Assembly: GCA_903970395.1 (NCBI GenBank)
Contig: CAJCIM010000168.1
Span: 1 to 44,527 of the forward strand
Reading direction: 5' to 3'
Source of the DNA: Acidobacteriaceae bacterium
GTDB lineage: Bacteria > Acidobacteriota > Terriglobia > Terriglobales > Acidobacteriaceae
DNA length: 44,527 nucleotides
Shown here piece after piece: positions 7,320-16,379 of this stretch (positions are counted from its first letter, which is position 1; every line of letters begins with the position of its first letter). A program made the position numbers and the translations under genes. The notes below the pieces were generated by a model. The model was not told the DNA's origin and made no database searches. It worked only from the letters and a program-made list of their open reading frames with translations.

Positions 7320-10300
7320 CTAAAAGACAAAACGTGCTCCGATCTGAATGACACGGTTACTGTTCTGAGTACCTGTGATCTGGCCGAAGCTGCCGGAGGT
7401 TGGTGTCAGGTTAGGGCCGGAGAATACCGGACGATTGTTGACGTTGAAACCTTCAAGGCGGATCTGGAGATACGCACTTTCTGTAACGTTGAAGTTCTTA
7501 AGGATGGAAGCATCCCAGTCGTTGAGAGCGTCGTTACGCAGGTTGGAGAACTGGCTTGGGAAGGTGCGGAGGTTGTTAACAGGCTGGAAGTTATAGGCGC
7601 TGTTGCCACCCAATCCCTGTTGCGGGATGGTAGTAGAGGTGCTGCTTATGTTGTTGTTGAAAGCATTGATGTTGAAGGACGGGTAGGTCGTGCCGGGTTG
7701 TCCACCATACTCGGTGGCCTGCCGCGGGTTGTAATTGATAGCCTGTCCAGTCGGCAAGAAATTGCCCAGGGTGAGCGGGCTGCCCTGCTGGTAGAACCAG
7801 CTGGAGGCGACATTCCAGCCGCCCAACGGAAGGTCGAGCCAGCGGGGTATGGTGGCCCCAAAGTGGCGGCCGCGACCGTAGGGGAGTTGGTAGCTGACGC
7901 CGATGACAGCGTGGGTGGGGTGATCGTACTGCGAGATGCGATATTCAGGACGCGGATCGGAGTTATTCAGGAAGGTGACGGCCTCCATCAGCTTGGACCA
8001 CTGATAGTTAGCGAGGATGGACAGGCCATAGCCGGTGCGATGTTCCACGTGAACATCGAGGGCGTGGAAGATAGAACTGCCTGCCGGAACGTTGTATTCC
8101 GTGATTGCGCCAAACTCGGGGTAGGTTTGCAGAAGCGTGGTGAGGTTCACGGTCTTGCTGGAATTCAGGCTGCCGCCATTGGGAATAATGCCGTAGAACG
8201 GGTTCGCGACCGAGGCGCTCAGGCCGGGGTTGCTGGCGGTGGTCTCATATTGGCGCTGGACGTAGTTGAGCGATTCGTTGATGGGGAGGCGTCGGCCCGT
8301 GCTGCCTTCGTAGAAGACCTCTCCAAGCCAGCTGCCGAAGAATTGGTGCTGGAAGCCCAGGTGCCAACGCTCGGCATATCCATTGCGGATGTTGGGGTCG
8401 AGGAAGGTGATAGCCTGGCCGGCGAAGGTAGCCAACCCAAGCGCGGAGCCGGAGGGCGGAGTAAGGCCGTTGGGAAAGGGGTTCGAGAGTGTCCCCGGTC
8501 CGTTCGCGGTTGGAGGAGCATAGGGCACGATGGGAGACTGCGTGGTCTGGCTAAAACCTTCCTGCTGAATGCTGTTGTTGAACGGGAAGATGGGAATGAC
8601 GAAGATGCCGAAGCCGGCACGGATGACGGTGCTCGAACCCAGGAGGGCAGGCTTATAGGCCAGACCGATCCTAGGGCTGACCATCGTCGATGTGAAGTTC
8701 GAGAACTTCGTATTACCAGGGCTGTTGAACGTCAGGCCGCCCAAAACCTTGAAGTTAGCCAACGGCAAGGTGGAGTTGGGATTCGCTGCATAAGCAGTCG
8801 TTGCGGCTGCGCTATAAGGATTGGTCGAACTTGGATCGAAGCCGCTGACCGCAGTGCCCTCGCGCTCATTGGGTGAGAAGTCTTTATCAACGCGAATGCC
8901 AACGTTCAAAGTGAGGTTCGGAGTGGCCCGCCAGTCGTCCTGGACGAAGAGACCGAGGTAGGTCTGGTTGCCGATCGCGTGCGAGTTGTAGTCGTAGCTA
9001 GCCGAAGCAGGCAGGCCCAACAGAAAGGCTGCAGTGTCGGATCCAGTAGCGCCCCCGTTTGGATCGGTGCCAAAGGCATCCGTGAAATCGCTGTTGAAGT
9101 TGTAGAGGCCGCCGGAGTTGCCGAAGGTAAAGTTGCCCTTCTGAAACTTGCGTGCGTCGACGCCGAACTTGATGGAGTGGAGCCCGATGTTTTTGATGAC
9201 GTCGGTAAAGAGGTCATAGCTGTTGAATGGCGCGGTGCCCGGAGTCTGCGTGGTGGTACCGAGATTAATAACGGAACCATTGAAGAAGAAGCGCGGGAAG
9301 ATCATATGAGCGCTGGGCAGACTGGGCAGGCCAAGGGTGGTGGGGTTGAAGCCGTCTCCGTTGGTGAGTGAGGGCTGCGAGTAACGGGTGTAGTTCAGCC
9401 GCACCTCAGCGACCAATGACGGTGTGAACGTAATGATGTCGCCGGCGGAGCCACCGTAGTTGATGCGATAGAGGAAGTCGCCGAGTGAGGGGTTCGCGGC
9501 CCCGAAGACCTCGTTGATGTATTGCACGCGTTGGTTGTGCCGGCCGGTGAAGTAGAGGCGCTGCCGAGGGGAGAGGACATAATCGAGACGGCCAAGCTCA
9601 TTGTTGAAGCGATCGCCGCTCTCCGCCGTGGAGTAGTAGTTGTTCTGTCCAAGGTTGTTGCCAGGTGCGTTGGGCGCAGGAAAGTAGTTCAGGGCCTTAA
9701 GAGCAACGGGATTCAAGGGCAGCGTGCCGGCGGTGATGTTGTTGTTCGGAAAGGCCGTGCGGTCGTAGATGGAATATCCCTTGGCCGCGCAGGCAGCGTT
9801 AAGTTTGCCGGAGGCGGGGTCGAAGATGGCCTGCGAGTTGTAGGGAGCTGAGGTGACGCCGGGGCACTCGGTCGCGGTGATCGTGTTGCCCTGCGTGAGC
9901 ACCTGGGAAAAATCGCCAGCGCGTTCCGCGGCGGTGGGCACGCTGGTGTAGCTGCCGCCTGTGCCGGAGTCGTAGAAGCCCTCATAGCCGAAGAAGAAGA
10001 AGAGTTTGTCGTGACCATTGTAGAGCTTGGGGAGAATGACCGGGCCGCCAATGGTACCGCCAAACTGGTTCTGTCGCGAGACTGAGTTGCGGAAACCGGG
10101 AGAGCGTTTGGAGAAGTAGGGTTCAGCGTTGAGATCGTTGTCCTGATGGAACTCGGAGAGGGTGCCGTGGAATTTGTTCGTGCCCGATTTGGTGATTTGA
10201 TTGGCGACTGCGCCGCCGGAGTGTCCGTAGGTGGCATCGGACTCAAAGACCTTGATGGTGACTTCGCGGGTGGCGTCGACCGGGAGCTCGTAGGCTGGGG

Positions 10301-10931
10301 CGTTATCGGAGGCGTTGTCGGGCGAGCCGTCCATCAGGATCTCGGAGTTCTTATTGGGAAGACCGCCGACAGAGAAGGCGGCGATGGCCGAGTTGTCGAA
10401 GGGACGGGTACCGACCGGGTTGGCGGTGGCGACGACGCCGACCGTGTATTGAGTGAAGCTCATGGGCGTGCGACCGTTGAGCGGCAGGTTTTCGACGAGC
10501 TGCGGAGGAACGACCTGTCCGAGGCTGGCGTCGGCAGTGCCGAGCAGCGGCGGTGTGGCCTCGACGGTGATGGTGGCCTGGGCTTCGCCGAGTGCAAGCG
10601 GGATATTGATGGTGGGGTGGTCTCCAGAGGCGAGGGTAAGGTCTTTCTGTTGGTAGTCTCTGAAAGAGGTCGCCTGGACGGTCAGCGAATAGGTGCCCGG
10701 CTTCAGGAATGGCAGGTTGTACTGGCCGTCTCCATTGCTGACCGCGGTGGTCTTTACACCGGTGGCAACTTCGGTCGCGATGACGGTAGCGTGGGGGACT
10801 ACAGCGCCTGAGCTGTCGCTGACTGTTCCGCTGACGGTCGCGGTGGCAATCTGAGCGGCCGTTCGGACGGGGAGCACAAGGGCCGCACATACCAGCAGGA
10901 GAGATGCCGTCTTTAGAATTTTGGATTGCAT
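7320..10931 (-). CDS. Oar-like TonB-dependent outer membrane receptor
   Basis: A 1203-residue outer membrane receptor of the type abundant in Terriglobia. It has a signal peptide (1-26), a carboxypeptidase regulatory-like beta-sandwich (about 30-110, with SDSSGAVVPHATV at 38-50), then a plug domain (about 125-240) and a long beta-barrel ending in the aromatic residue Phe1203 (...GARFVF), as needed for barrel insertion. It would import oligosaccharides in a TonB-dependent way. The start is ATG 10931, with GGAGG 12 bases upstream. Neighbours are GH27/GH28 downstream and GH92 upstream, all on the same strand, which suggests a polysaccharide-use locus. No SusD partner is present; acidobacterial receptors of this class usually lack one. 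The substrate cannot be read from the sequence. Confidence 0.92.
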   Translation of the reverse strand: MQSKILKTASLLLVCAALVLPVRTAAQIATATVSGTVSDSSGAVVPHATVIATEVATGVKTTAVSNGDGQYNLPFLKPGTYSLTVQATSFRDYQQKDLTLASGDHPTINIPLALGEAQATITVEATPPLLGTADASLGQVVPPQLVENLPLNGRTPMSFTQYTVGVVATANPVGTRPFDNSAIAAFSVGGLPNKNSEILMDGSPDNASDNAPAYELPVDATREVTIKVFESDATYGHSGGAVANQITKSGTNKFHGTLSEFHQDNDLNAEPYFSKRSPGFRNSVSRQNQFGGTIGGPVILPKLYNGHDKLFFFFGYEGFYDSGTGGSYTSVPTAAERAGDFSQVLTQGNTITATECPGVTSAPYNSQAIFDPASGKLNAACAAKGYSIYDRTAFPNNNITAGTLPLNPVALKALNYFPAPNAPGNNLGQNNYYSTAESGDRFNNELGRLDYVLSPRQRLYFTGRHNQRVQYINEVFGAANPSLGDFLYRINYGGSAGDIITFTPSLVAEVRLNYTRYSQPSLTNGDGFNPTTLGLPSLPSAHMIFPRFFFNGSVINLGTTTQTPGTAPFNSYDLFTDVIKNIGLHSIKFGVDARKFQKGNFTFGNSGGLYNFNSDFTDAFGTDPNGGATGSDTAAFLLGLPASASYDYNSHAIGNQTYLGLFVQDDWRATPNLTLNVGIRVDKDFSPNEREGTAVSGFDPSSTNPYSAAATTAYAANPNSTLPLANFKVLGGLTFNSPGNTKFSNFTSTMVSPRIGLAYKPALLGSSTVIRAGFGIFVIPIFPFNNSIQQEGFSQTTQSPIVPYAPPTANGPGTLSNPFPNGLTPPSGSALGLATFAGQAITFLDPNIRNGYAERWHLGFQHQFFGSWLGEVFYEGSTGRRLPINESLNYVQRQYETTASNPGLSASVANPFYGIIPNGGSLNSSKTVNLTTLLQTYPEFGAITEYNVPAGSSIFHALDVHVEHRTGYGLSILANYQWSKLMEAVTFLNNSDPRPEYRISQYDHPTHAVIGVSYQLPYGRGRHFGATIPRWLDLPLGGWNVASSWFYQQGSPLTLGNFLPTGQAINYNPRQATEYGGQPGTTYPSFNINAFNNNISSTSTTIPQQGLGGNSAYNFQPVNNLRTFPSQFSNLRNDALNDWDASILKNFNVTESAYLQIRLEGFNVNNRPVFSGPNLTPTSGSFGQITGTQNSNRVIQIGARFVF

Positions 10932-11079
10932 GCTGATGAGACCTCCGAAAATCGTTTCAATGTGTTTGCCCTCGTTTTTCGCATCGGGAGAGAAGGGCTG
11001 TTTGAAGACGGAGCAGATTCGCCGTTCTACACCAATGTGGACAAGTGAATTTACGGTGAGGCTGAGGGGTGAGAAGTTG

Positions 11080-11098
11080 TAACGCTAACGTTAACGTT
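11080..11098. promoter_or_regulatory. Palindromic TAACG repeat, candidate operator for TonB receptor gene
   Basis: TAACGC-TAACGT-TAACGT runs in tandem from 11080 and contains the 12-bp perfect palindrome AACGTTAACGTT (11087-11098). It lies about 150 bp before the receptor start and touches the stop codon of GH92. LacI-family operators commonly have a central CG within AACGTT-like arms, so a sugar-responsive operator is plausible. No LacI gene is in the window. Confidence 0.4.
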
Positions 11099-13332
11099 TA
11101 TTTCGGCCAGTATTTTGTGGGTTCTGCGGACATCTGGAAGACCAGATCGCCGCCGGTTAGCAACTCAGAGTGGGTCATCCAGTACCGGGTAAAAGGGACC
11201 CCGTTGAGGGTCGCGGAACGGATGAACTTTCTTCCAGCAGGCGCGCCCGCAGCATGAATATGCAACTTGTTGCCTGAAGGCAAGGTGAGGGTGGCGTCGT
11301 CGAAGAGAGGTGTTCCGATCTGGTAGACCGAGGTGCCTGGGGTGACGGGATAAAAGCCGAGCGCGCTGAAGACATACCAGGCCGACATCTGGCCGCAGTC
11401 GTCATTGCCGGCCAGACCGGAGGGGCCATCCTTATATTGGGCCTCCATAATGTTGCGAAGCTGGAGTTGTGCCTTCCAGGCAGCGCCCGCGTTGTCATAG
11501 AGGTAGGCGATGTGATGACTGGGCTCGTTGCCTTGGTCGTAGAAGTGGCCGTCGAAGAGGGTGTCCAGCTTCTGCTCGAAGGCCGATGGGCCACCCACAA
11601 GCTGGATGAGGCCGGGAATGTCCTGCGGGACGTCGAAGGTGTACTGGAGGGGCAGACCTTCGGTGACGTAGGTGGCGGGTTTGGCAGGGTCGAAGGGAGA
11701 GATCCAAGTGCCATCGGCGTGGCGTCCGCGAGCAAAGCCGGTCACTGGGTCGATGACGTTGCGATAGTTCTGGCCGCGATGGTGGAAGAGGTCGGCGTCG
11801 TCCGTCTTGCCGAGGGACTGGGCGACCTCGCCGATTAGGAAGTCATCATAGGCATAATCGAGCGTGCGTGAGACTTGCTCGTTCTTGTGGAAGGCTTCGG
11901 GGACGGTGTCTTCGAGGGGGATGTAGCCGTACTTGAGATAGGAGTCGAGCGCACGGCGTCCACGGCCGTCGACGTACTCTGCGTGCGTGGCTGGCGATGC
12001 GGTGGCGTTATGACGCATGAGCCGGTAGGCCGCTTCCATGTCGAAGCCGCGAATGCCCTTGGCCCAGGCGTCGGCGATGACGGCGTCGGCGTGGTCGCCA
12101 GTCATCTCCGAGGTGTAGCTGTTCCACGCTGGATAGATGGGAAGAAAGCCGCCCTGCTCGCCTTTGGCGATTAGCGACTTCACCATGTCACGCTCGCGGT
12201 CAGGGTCGAGGATGGTGAGAAGCGGATGGAGCGCGCGATAGGTGTCCCACAGAGAGTAGTCGCAGTAGTAGGTGAAGCCGTTGGCGGTTTCGATCTTGCC
12301 GTTACCGCCGAAGCCGGGATAACTCCCGCTGACATCGCTGAAGATGCGCGGCAGCAGCAGGGAGTGGTACATCGCCGTGTAGAAGATGCGCTTCTTGGTA
12401 GTGTTGGCAGTGATCTGGATGCGATCTAGAAGCTGGTTCCACTCGCCCTGGGTCTGCGCAGCGATGCGATTCAGGTCCCAGTCGGGGATTTCGGCGTCGA
12501 GGTTCCTGCGCGCTTCGGCGAGGCTGGTGAAGGAGCTGCCGATGCGGGCCTCGACGGTGTCGCCGGGATGGAGGTCAAAGGATATGTAGGCACCGGGAAG
12601 TCCGGTGGAGCCGGTCTGCGTGGACGAACCCGGGTGCTGTTCGCTACCTGACCAAGTGCCTCCAAGATGAAAGGGGTGGTCGAAGCGCACGACGAAGTAG
12701 CCGTTGAAGCCCGCGAGTTTTCCATTGCCTGCGTAAAGACGGCGGACGGGATTGACGACCGTGATTTCTTTGGCCTGAGTATCGATTTGAACGGTGCCCT
12801 CGCCTTGCCTGGAGTTGCACTCAATGAGAATCCAAGCCGGGGCGGCGCGGTGGAAGCGAAAACGCATGATGCCGGAGCGCTGTGTGCCGGTGATCTCGGC
12901 ATCGATGGCGTAGTCTTTCAACGTAACGGCATAACGATAGGGCGTGGCATGCTCGGAGCTGCGGTCGAATGCAGAGGCGCGAGCGTCTGGAGCGAGGCGC
13001 AGTGGGCCGCTTACCGGCATCACGGTCATGCTGCCGTAGTCCTGCGTGCAGGAGCCACTGAGAAAGTGGCTGCCGCGGAAGCCCTGAATGCGGGTGTCGG
13101 CGAAGTAGTACGGCGGAACGCACTTGATGTTGCCGGCGCGGGTCTGAGGGGTCCACTGCGTCATGGCGAAGGGTGCGCCGGTGGCAGGAAATGTCTGCCC
13201 CTCGTTTGCAGTTCCGATGGACTCATTCACCCACTGAACGGGATTACGCTGACTGACGGGGTTCTTTTGGCCCGCTAGAAGAGGACAGGCGAACGACAGG
13301 CCAGCTAGACACATCAAAAGATAGGTACGCAT
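11098..13332 (-). CDS. GH92 alpha-1,2-mannosidase family protein
   Basis: A 744-residue secreted exo-alpha-mannosidase of family GH92, a calcium-dependent family acting on mannans or N-glycan-type oligosaccharides. The signal peptide spans about residues 1-21. The N-terminal beta-sandwich begins VNESIGTANEG, and the C-terminal (alpha/alpha)6 barrel holds the family signature GNDDCGQMSAWYVFSALGF with its acidic pair. Length is normal for the family. The start chosen is ATG 13332; a TTG four codons earlier is possible, and no strong Shine-Dalgarno precedes either. The gene ends 166 bp before the TonB receptor gene on the same strand. A divergent regulator gene starts at 13489. Confidence 0.92.
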   Translation of the reverse strand: MRTYLLMCLAGLSFACPLLAGQKNPVSQRNPVQWVNESIGTANEGQTFPATGAPFAMTQWTPQTRAGNIKCVPPYYFADTRIQGFRGSHFLSGSCTQDYGSMTVMPVSGPLRLAPDARASAFDRSSEHATPYRYAVTLKDYAIDAEITGTQRSGIMRFRFHRAAPAWILIECNSRQGEGTVQIDTQAKEITVVNPVRRLYAGNGKLAGFNGYFVVRFDHPFHLGGTWSGSEQHPGSSTQTGSTGLPGAYISFDLHPGDTVEARIGSSFTSLAEARRNLDAEIPDWDLNRIAAQTQGEWNQLLDRIQITANTTKKRIFYTAMYHSLLLPRIFSDVSGSYPGFGGNGKIETANGFTYYCDYSLWDTYRALHPLLTILDPDRERDMVKSLIAKGEQGGFLPIYPAWNSYTSEMTGDHADAVIADAWAKGIRGFDMEAAYRLMRHNATASPATHAEYVDGRGRRALDSYLKYGYIPLEDTVPEAFHKNEQVSRTLDYAYDDFLIGEVAQSLGKTDDADLFHHRGQNYRNVIDPVTGFARGRHADGTWISPFDPAKPATYVTEGLPLQYTFDVPQDIPGLIQLVGGPSAFEQKLDTLFDGHFYDQGNEPSHHIAYLYDNAGAAWKAQLQLRNIMEAQYKDGPSGLAGNDDCGQMSAWYVFSALGFYPVTPGTSVYQIGTPLFDDATLTLPSGNKLHIHAAGAPAGRKFIRSATLNGVPFTRYWMTHSELLTGGDLVFQMSAEPTKYWPK

Positions 13333-13438
13333 AAGAAACGCCAAGTGTGGGATAGCAGAAGAAGACCGCGCAAGTGATTTCGCGGTTAGGACATGGATCT
13401 CTCACTGTTAAGAGTGCCGGCCACACGAGTCGCAAGCG

Positions 13439-13475
13439 CTTGATCGCGGGTGATAGAATCAGCAGCGCGATCAAG
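13439..13475. promoter_or_regulatory. Perfect 10-bp inverted repeat upstream of membrane regulator
   Basis: CTTGATCGCG (13439-13448) and CGCGATCAAG (13466-13475) are exact reverse complements separated by 17 bp. The element lies in the spacer between the divergent GH92 and regulator genes, ending 13 bp before the regulator ATG. The arm spacing, close to two helical turns centre to centre, suits a dimeric DNA-binding protein, perhaps the adjacent regulator acting on itself and on GH92. It could also form an mRNA hairpin near the ribosome site. Confidence 0.5.
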
Positions 13476-13488
13476 GGGTTTGTTATTT

Positions 13489-14817
13489 ATGCCGGTGCAG
13501 GAGCCAGTGACGCACGAGAAAGAGTCTGCCGACTCTGAGGCGTGCTGGGCGCTTTTGCAGCGTGTGATAGCGAGTCCGCAGCTGCGCCGCGCGGCGCGGA
13601 TGCGGGAGTTTCTACAGTTCGTCGGCAAGCGTGCCCTGACCGCAGGTGGAGAACAGATCCACGAGCAGGAGATCGGCGCGGAGGTCTTTGGCCGTTCGCC
13701 GGGATACGACACCAGCATCGACAACATCGTGCGGGTAAATGCTACGGACCTGCGCAAGCGGATCGAGGAGTACTTCGCGACTGATGGGTCCCACGAGACC
13801 CTCATCTTCGAGATTCCTCGCGGTAGCTACAAACCAGTCTTTCGGCAACGAACCGTTGAGACAAAGACACTGGAGTCGCCAACGCCTGTCGAGCCACAGA
13901 CTATCGAAGATGCAGTTGGAGAGACGCCACGCCGAAACAATGCCGTGCCGTTGATTGTGGCTGGATCCGTCATCGTGCTGCTTGTAATTGCGTGCGTTGT
14001 GCTTTGGGTGCAGAAGCAGGCACTGCTTCGCCCTCGTTACGCGGCAGCGAGCACGCCGGCGCTGGCTTCGTTCTGGGCAGGATTTCTCGATGCCCGGCCG
14101 AACACGGATGTGATTCTCGCAGACACGTCGTTCTCATTGATTGAAGACATCACAAAGCAGCCGATTCCACTCGACGCATATCTCAATCGCAAGTACATCA
14201 GCGAGATTCAGTCGCCGTCGCTGAGCCAGGACCGGCGAGAAGACCTCGGGCTGATTGTGCAGCGGAACTATGGCAGTCTCGGAGACTTCCATGTTGCGCA
14301 GCTCATTACTGCACTCGATCCGCTAGCAAAGAATCTTCGCCTTTACTATGCGAGAGATTACATGCCACCGCTGGTCAAGCAGGACAATATCGTTCTTATC
14401 GGCAGCCGGAAGTCGAACCCATGGGTTGATCTGTTTGCAGGGCGATTGAACTTCACCGTGGAGTACGATCCCGAAAAACTGACCTCGTACATTCAGAACC
14501 ATGCTCCTGCAAGTGGTGAACAGGCGACGTACACGGCACCCCCAGCGCCTGACTCAACCAGCGGTTATAGCGTGGTCGCGTATCTGCCGAATCCAGATCA
14601 GAATGGGAAGGTCTTGATTATCGCGGGAACGGGATCGGAGGCAACAGAGGGCGCGGGAGATTTCCTTACGTCCGAGGAGTCACTCGAAAACCTGCAACGT
14701 CTTCTGCACACGAAGAAGCTGCCGTACTTCGAAGTGGTCTTGCGAACAACGCATCTGAACAGCACCCCCATGAACGCCACTGTAGTGGCATATCGGACGT
14801 ATCCGGGTTTGCACTAA
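13489..14817 (+). CDS. Membrane-anchored regulator: N-terminal winged-helix-like domain, TM, periplasmic sensor
   Basis: A 442-residue protein of a type frequent in acidobacteria. Residues about 17-118 form the N-terminal domain found before many TPR or sensor proteins, with the pattern REFLQFV ... EQEIGAEVFGR ... YDTSIDNIVRV ... LRKRIEEYF ... EIPRGSYKPVF; it is thought to resemble an OmpR-like DNA-binding fold. One membrane segment (153-174) separates it from a C-terminal domain of about 265 residues, probably periplasmic, that I do not recognise. The topology is that of a one-component transmembrane regulator. The start is ATG 13489 with AAGGGG upstream; a GTG at 13450 would place the inverted repeat inside the gene. 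It is divergent from GH92, so control of the sugar locus is plausible. Confidence 0.75.
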   Translation: MPVQEPVTHEKESADSEACWALLQRVIASPQLRRAARMREFLQFVGKRALTAGGEQIHEQEIGAEVFGRSPGYDTSIDNIVRVNATDLRKRIEEYFATDGSHETLIFEIPRGSYKPVFRQRTVETKTLESPTPVEPQTIEDAVGETPRRNNAVPLIVAGSVIVLLVIACVVLWVQKQALLRPRYAAASTPALASFWAGFLDARPNTDVILADTSFSLIEDITKQPIPLDAYLNRKYISEIQSPSLSQDRREDLGLIVQRNYGSLGDFHVAQLITALDPLAKNLRLYYARDYMPPLVKQDNIVLIGSRKSNPWVDLFAGRLNFTVEYDPEKLTSYIQNHAPASGEQATYTAPPAPDSTSGYSVVAYLPNPDQNGKVLIIAGTGSEATEGAGDFLTSEESLENLQRLLHTKKLPYFEVVLRTTHLNSTPMNATVVAYRTYPGLH

Positions 14818-15248
14818 TCCGACTTACACGCAGCAATCAGCCAGCCCGAGTGCTCGTCGCTCTGGAGCCCCGGCTTTTCATCTCCAGTGACCAACTACCC
14901 AACCGTCTTAGGGAACTGCGAGTTCCCTGCCCCATAGCATCCGGAAGCCAATACCTCGTCCCGCTCTGCATCTTTTCGACATGGGCAAATGTCAACACTG
15001 AGAGAAGGTCGCGAGCCATAACCGACGGATGGGCATACTGGAGAGCGAGGCGTGTTTGTCCTTAGAAAGTTTTAGAATTACGCTGAAATCTGGGCCAGAG
15101 GCGGCACTGATTGAATAGCAGGCTGAATCACCGATAACGTCGCTGTTCCATTCGTGACGGAACAACTCCTGATTGCGGACGACGGATATGTCCATCCGAC
15201 TCCGCCTAAGCAATACGCCCTAACCCCATTCGTCATCCCGATATTGAA
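14818..15248. other. 431-bp spacer without recognisable gene
   Basis: Between the regulator stop and the rhamnose mutarotase stop (the two genes converge). Short open frames occur on both strands but none looks like protein, and no strong terminator hairpin with a T tract was seen. Confidence 0.5.
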
Positions 15249-15650
15249 CTATTGAGGCTGAACTGGCAGACCATCGATATTTCGGGAGGTTTCGGTGGGT
15301 TCGTCTACATCCTGAAGGCTACTCGCCAGAGAAAAAACGCGGTTTGCCAACCGCCACTTTTCTTGAGACGGCGTATTCCGCAGCGGCTTTTGGAAACGTG
15401 ACATCAACGCTTCCCAACGCTGCACCACCGGGTTCTGTTCATCCAAAAGGGCTTTGTTCGCGAAGCTAAATCCCGCCTCGGCTTCAACCATCATGACCAG
15501 CCGGTCCTCGACTTGGTATATCTCCATGTTACGGATACCCGATTCGCGAATACTGGCAAGAATCTCCGGCCACACGTTACGGTGGTAGGTCAAGTACTCT
15601 TCAATCAACTCGGAGTCGTCCTGCAAATCGAGAACCATGCAAAAACGCAT
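15249..15650 (-). CDS. rhaM: L-rhamnose mutarotase (RhaM/DUF718 family)
   Basis: A 133-residue cytoplasmic protein interconverting the anomers of L-rhamnose for its catabolism. The family features are visible: Y19 and H23 in the YLTYHRNVWPEI segment (19-30), the WPE triad at 27-29, MMVEAE (53-58), and VQRW (76-79) before a conserved helix. E. coli RhaM has 104 residues; here about 25 extra residues follow VFSL (105-108) with no clear role. The start ATG 15650 has GAAGGAAG upstream. No rhaA, rhaB, rhaD or GH78 gene lies in the window, so it is a stand-alone gene near the pectin-active GH28, which fits rhamnogalacturonan use. Confidence 0.85.
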   Translation of the reverse strand: MRFCMVLDLQDDSELIEEYLTYHRNVWPEILASIRESGIRNMEIYQVEDRLVMMVEAEAGFSFANKALLDEQNPVVQRWEALMSRFQKPLRNTPSQEKWRLANRVFSLASSLQDVDEPTETSRNIDGLPVQPQ

Positions 15651-15812
15651 CTAATGCTTCTTCCTTCGCCTCAACGCCAGGCGATTCTACAGGGTGGATT
15701 CGAGCCAACGATATTATAGAAAACCTTACCTGTATCGTAATTTGTGTAGCGTCGACAGCCCCGTTGTCATTGTCAACCAATGCACTATGCCGCCCAGCGA
15801 TTCTGATGAAGT

Positions 15813-16212
15813 TTAATCATCGCCTAAGTCTGATGCTCTTTTTCTACCCCATGCAGTCAGCTTTTCCTTGAGCATCGAATCGACAGCGCTGGCAACGAGC
15901 ATGATGGCTCCGGCAGGCGCGTTTCAACTGGCATGGGCCTGGGTCATGTAAGCGCGCTCGCTCAGGGATCGTGGGCGAAACAATAGGCGTCGCCGACCAC
16001 ATTTCCCCAATTTCCGCATTGGTCTGCGGGTTGTGGTTCGGTGCGACAGCCAAGGTAACACCGCCGCATGTCGAGCATACATAATTTATCCACTGCCGAG
16101 TGTTTGCGCCGTTGTGGTCTGTGGAGAGGTGCCTAGAGTTCGCCGTCATTACTGGCCGACTGATACCGGAATGAGGACAGACCTCTGGAGCGATTTGGTT
16201 TCCGGTCTTCAC
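15813..16212 (-). pseudogene. Broken DUF4145 gene (frameshift and internal stop)
   Basis: The first 83 or so codons from GTG 16212 read as a DUF4145-type protein: CPHSGISRP, then YVCSTCGGVTLA and SPTIPERAR. Right after PERAR the reading frame must shift by one base (at about 15948-15950, CGC-T-TAC) to continue as YMTQAHAS, a TGA stop where Leu is expected, then NAPAGAIMLVASAVDSMLKEK, the most conserved family segment, here split across these features. After LKEK the homology stops and the shifted frame ends at 15813-15815. DUF4145 domains often sit in defence or restriction-related proteins. With a frameshift, a nonsense codon and a lost C-terminus, this is a relic; the unshifted frame alone gives a 122-residue product with a scrambled tail. 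The gene is divergent from imuA, 30 bp or more away. Confidence 0.75.
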
Positions 16213-16318
16213 ATTTCTCGCTAGTAGGTATCAATCTTCAAATGGTGGTTCCCCAAAGACCCGATTGCAAATTGAGTCGGTTATCCCTCGCAGCCCTGCG
16301 AAGTGCGGTCGAATCTCC

Positions 16319-16348
16319 GTCACCCTTGGAATTATTTACGTGGGTGAC
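16319..16348. promoter_or_regulatory. Inverted repeat GTCACCC-N16-GGGTGAC before imuA
   Basis: GTCACCC (16319-16325) and GGGTGAC (16342-16348) are perfect 7-bp arms 16 bp apart, ending 31 bp before the imuA ATG. The operon is damage-inducible in other bacteria, so a repressor site is expected here. It does not match the LexA boxes I know from Proteobacteria or Firmicutes, so the link to LexA is open. Confidence 0.35.
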
Positions 16349-16379
16349 TTTCGCCTTATTTTCGCTTATTCTCGTTTTC

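Noticed and set aside
7620-8876. 418-codon open frame antisense to the TonB receptor
   Set aside because: No domain and a shadow-like composition; the receptor frame is continuous and family-like.
15692-15710. Sequence GGATTCGAGCC resembling the T-arm of tRNA-Glu, a possible island end
   Set aside because: Only about 10 bases match and with a mismatch; no integrase is present, so it is within chance expectation.
16242-16379. 46-residue N-terminal extension of ImuA from ATG 16242
   Set aside because: The extension is not family-like and the ATG at 16380 gives the typical ImuA opening.
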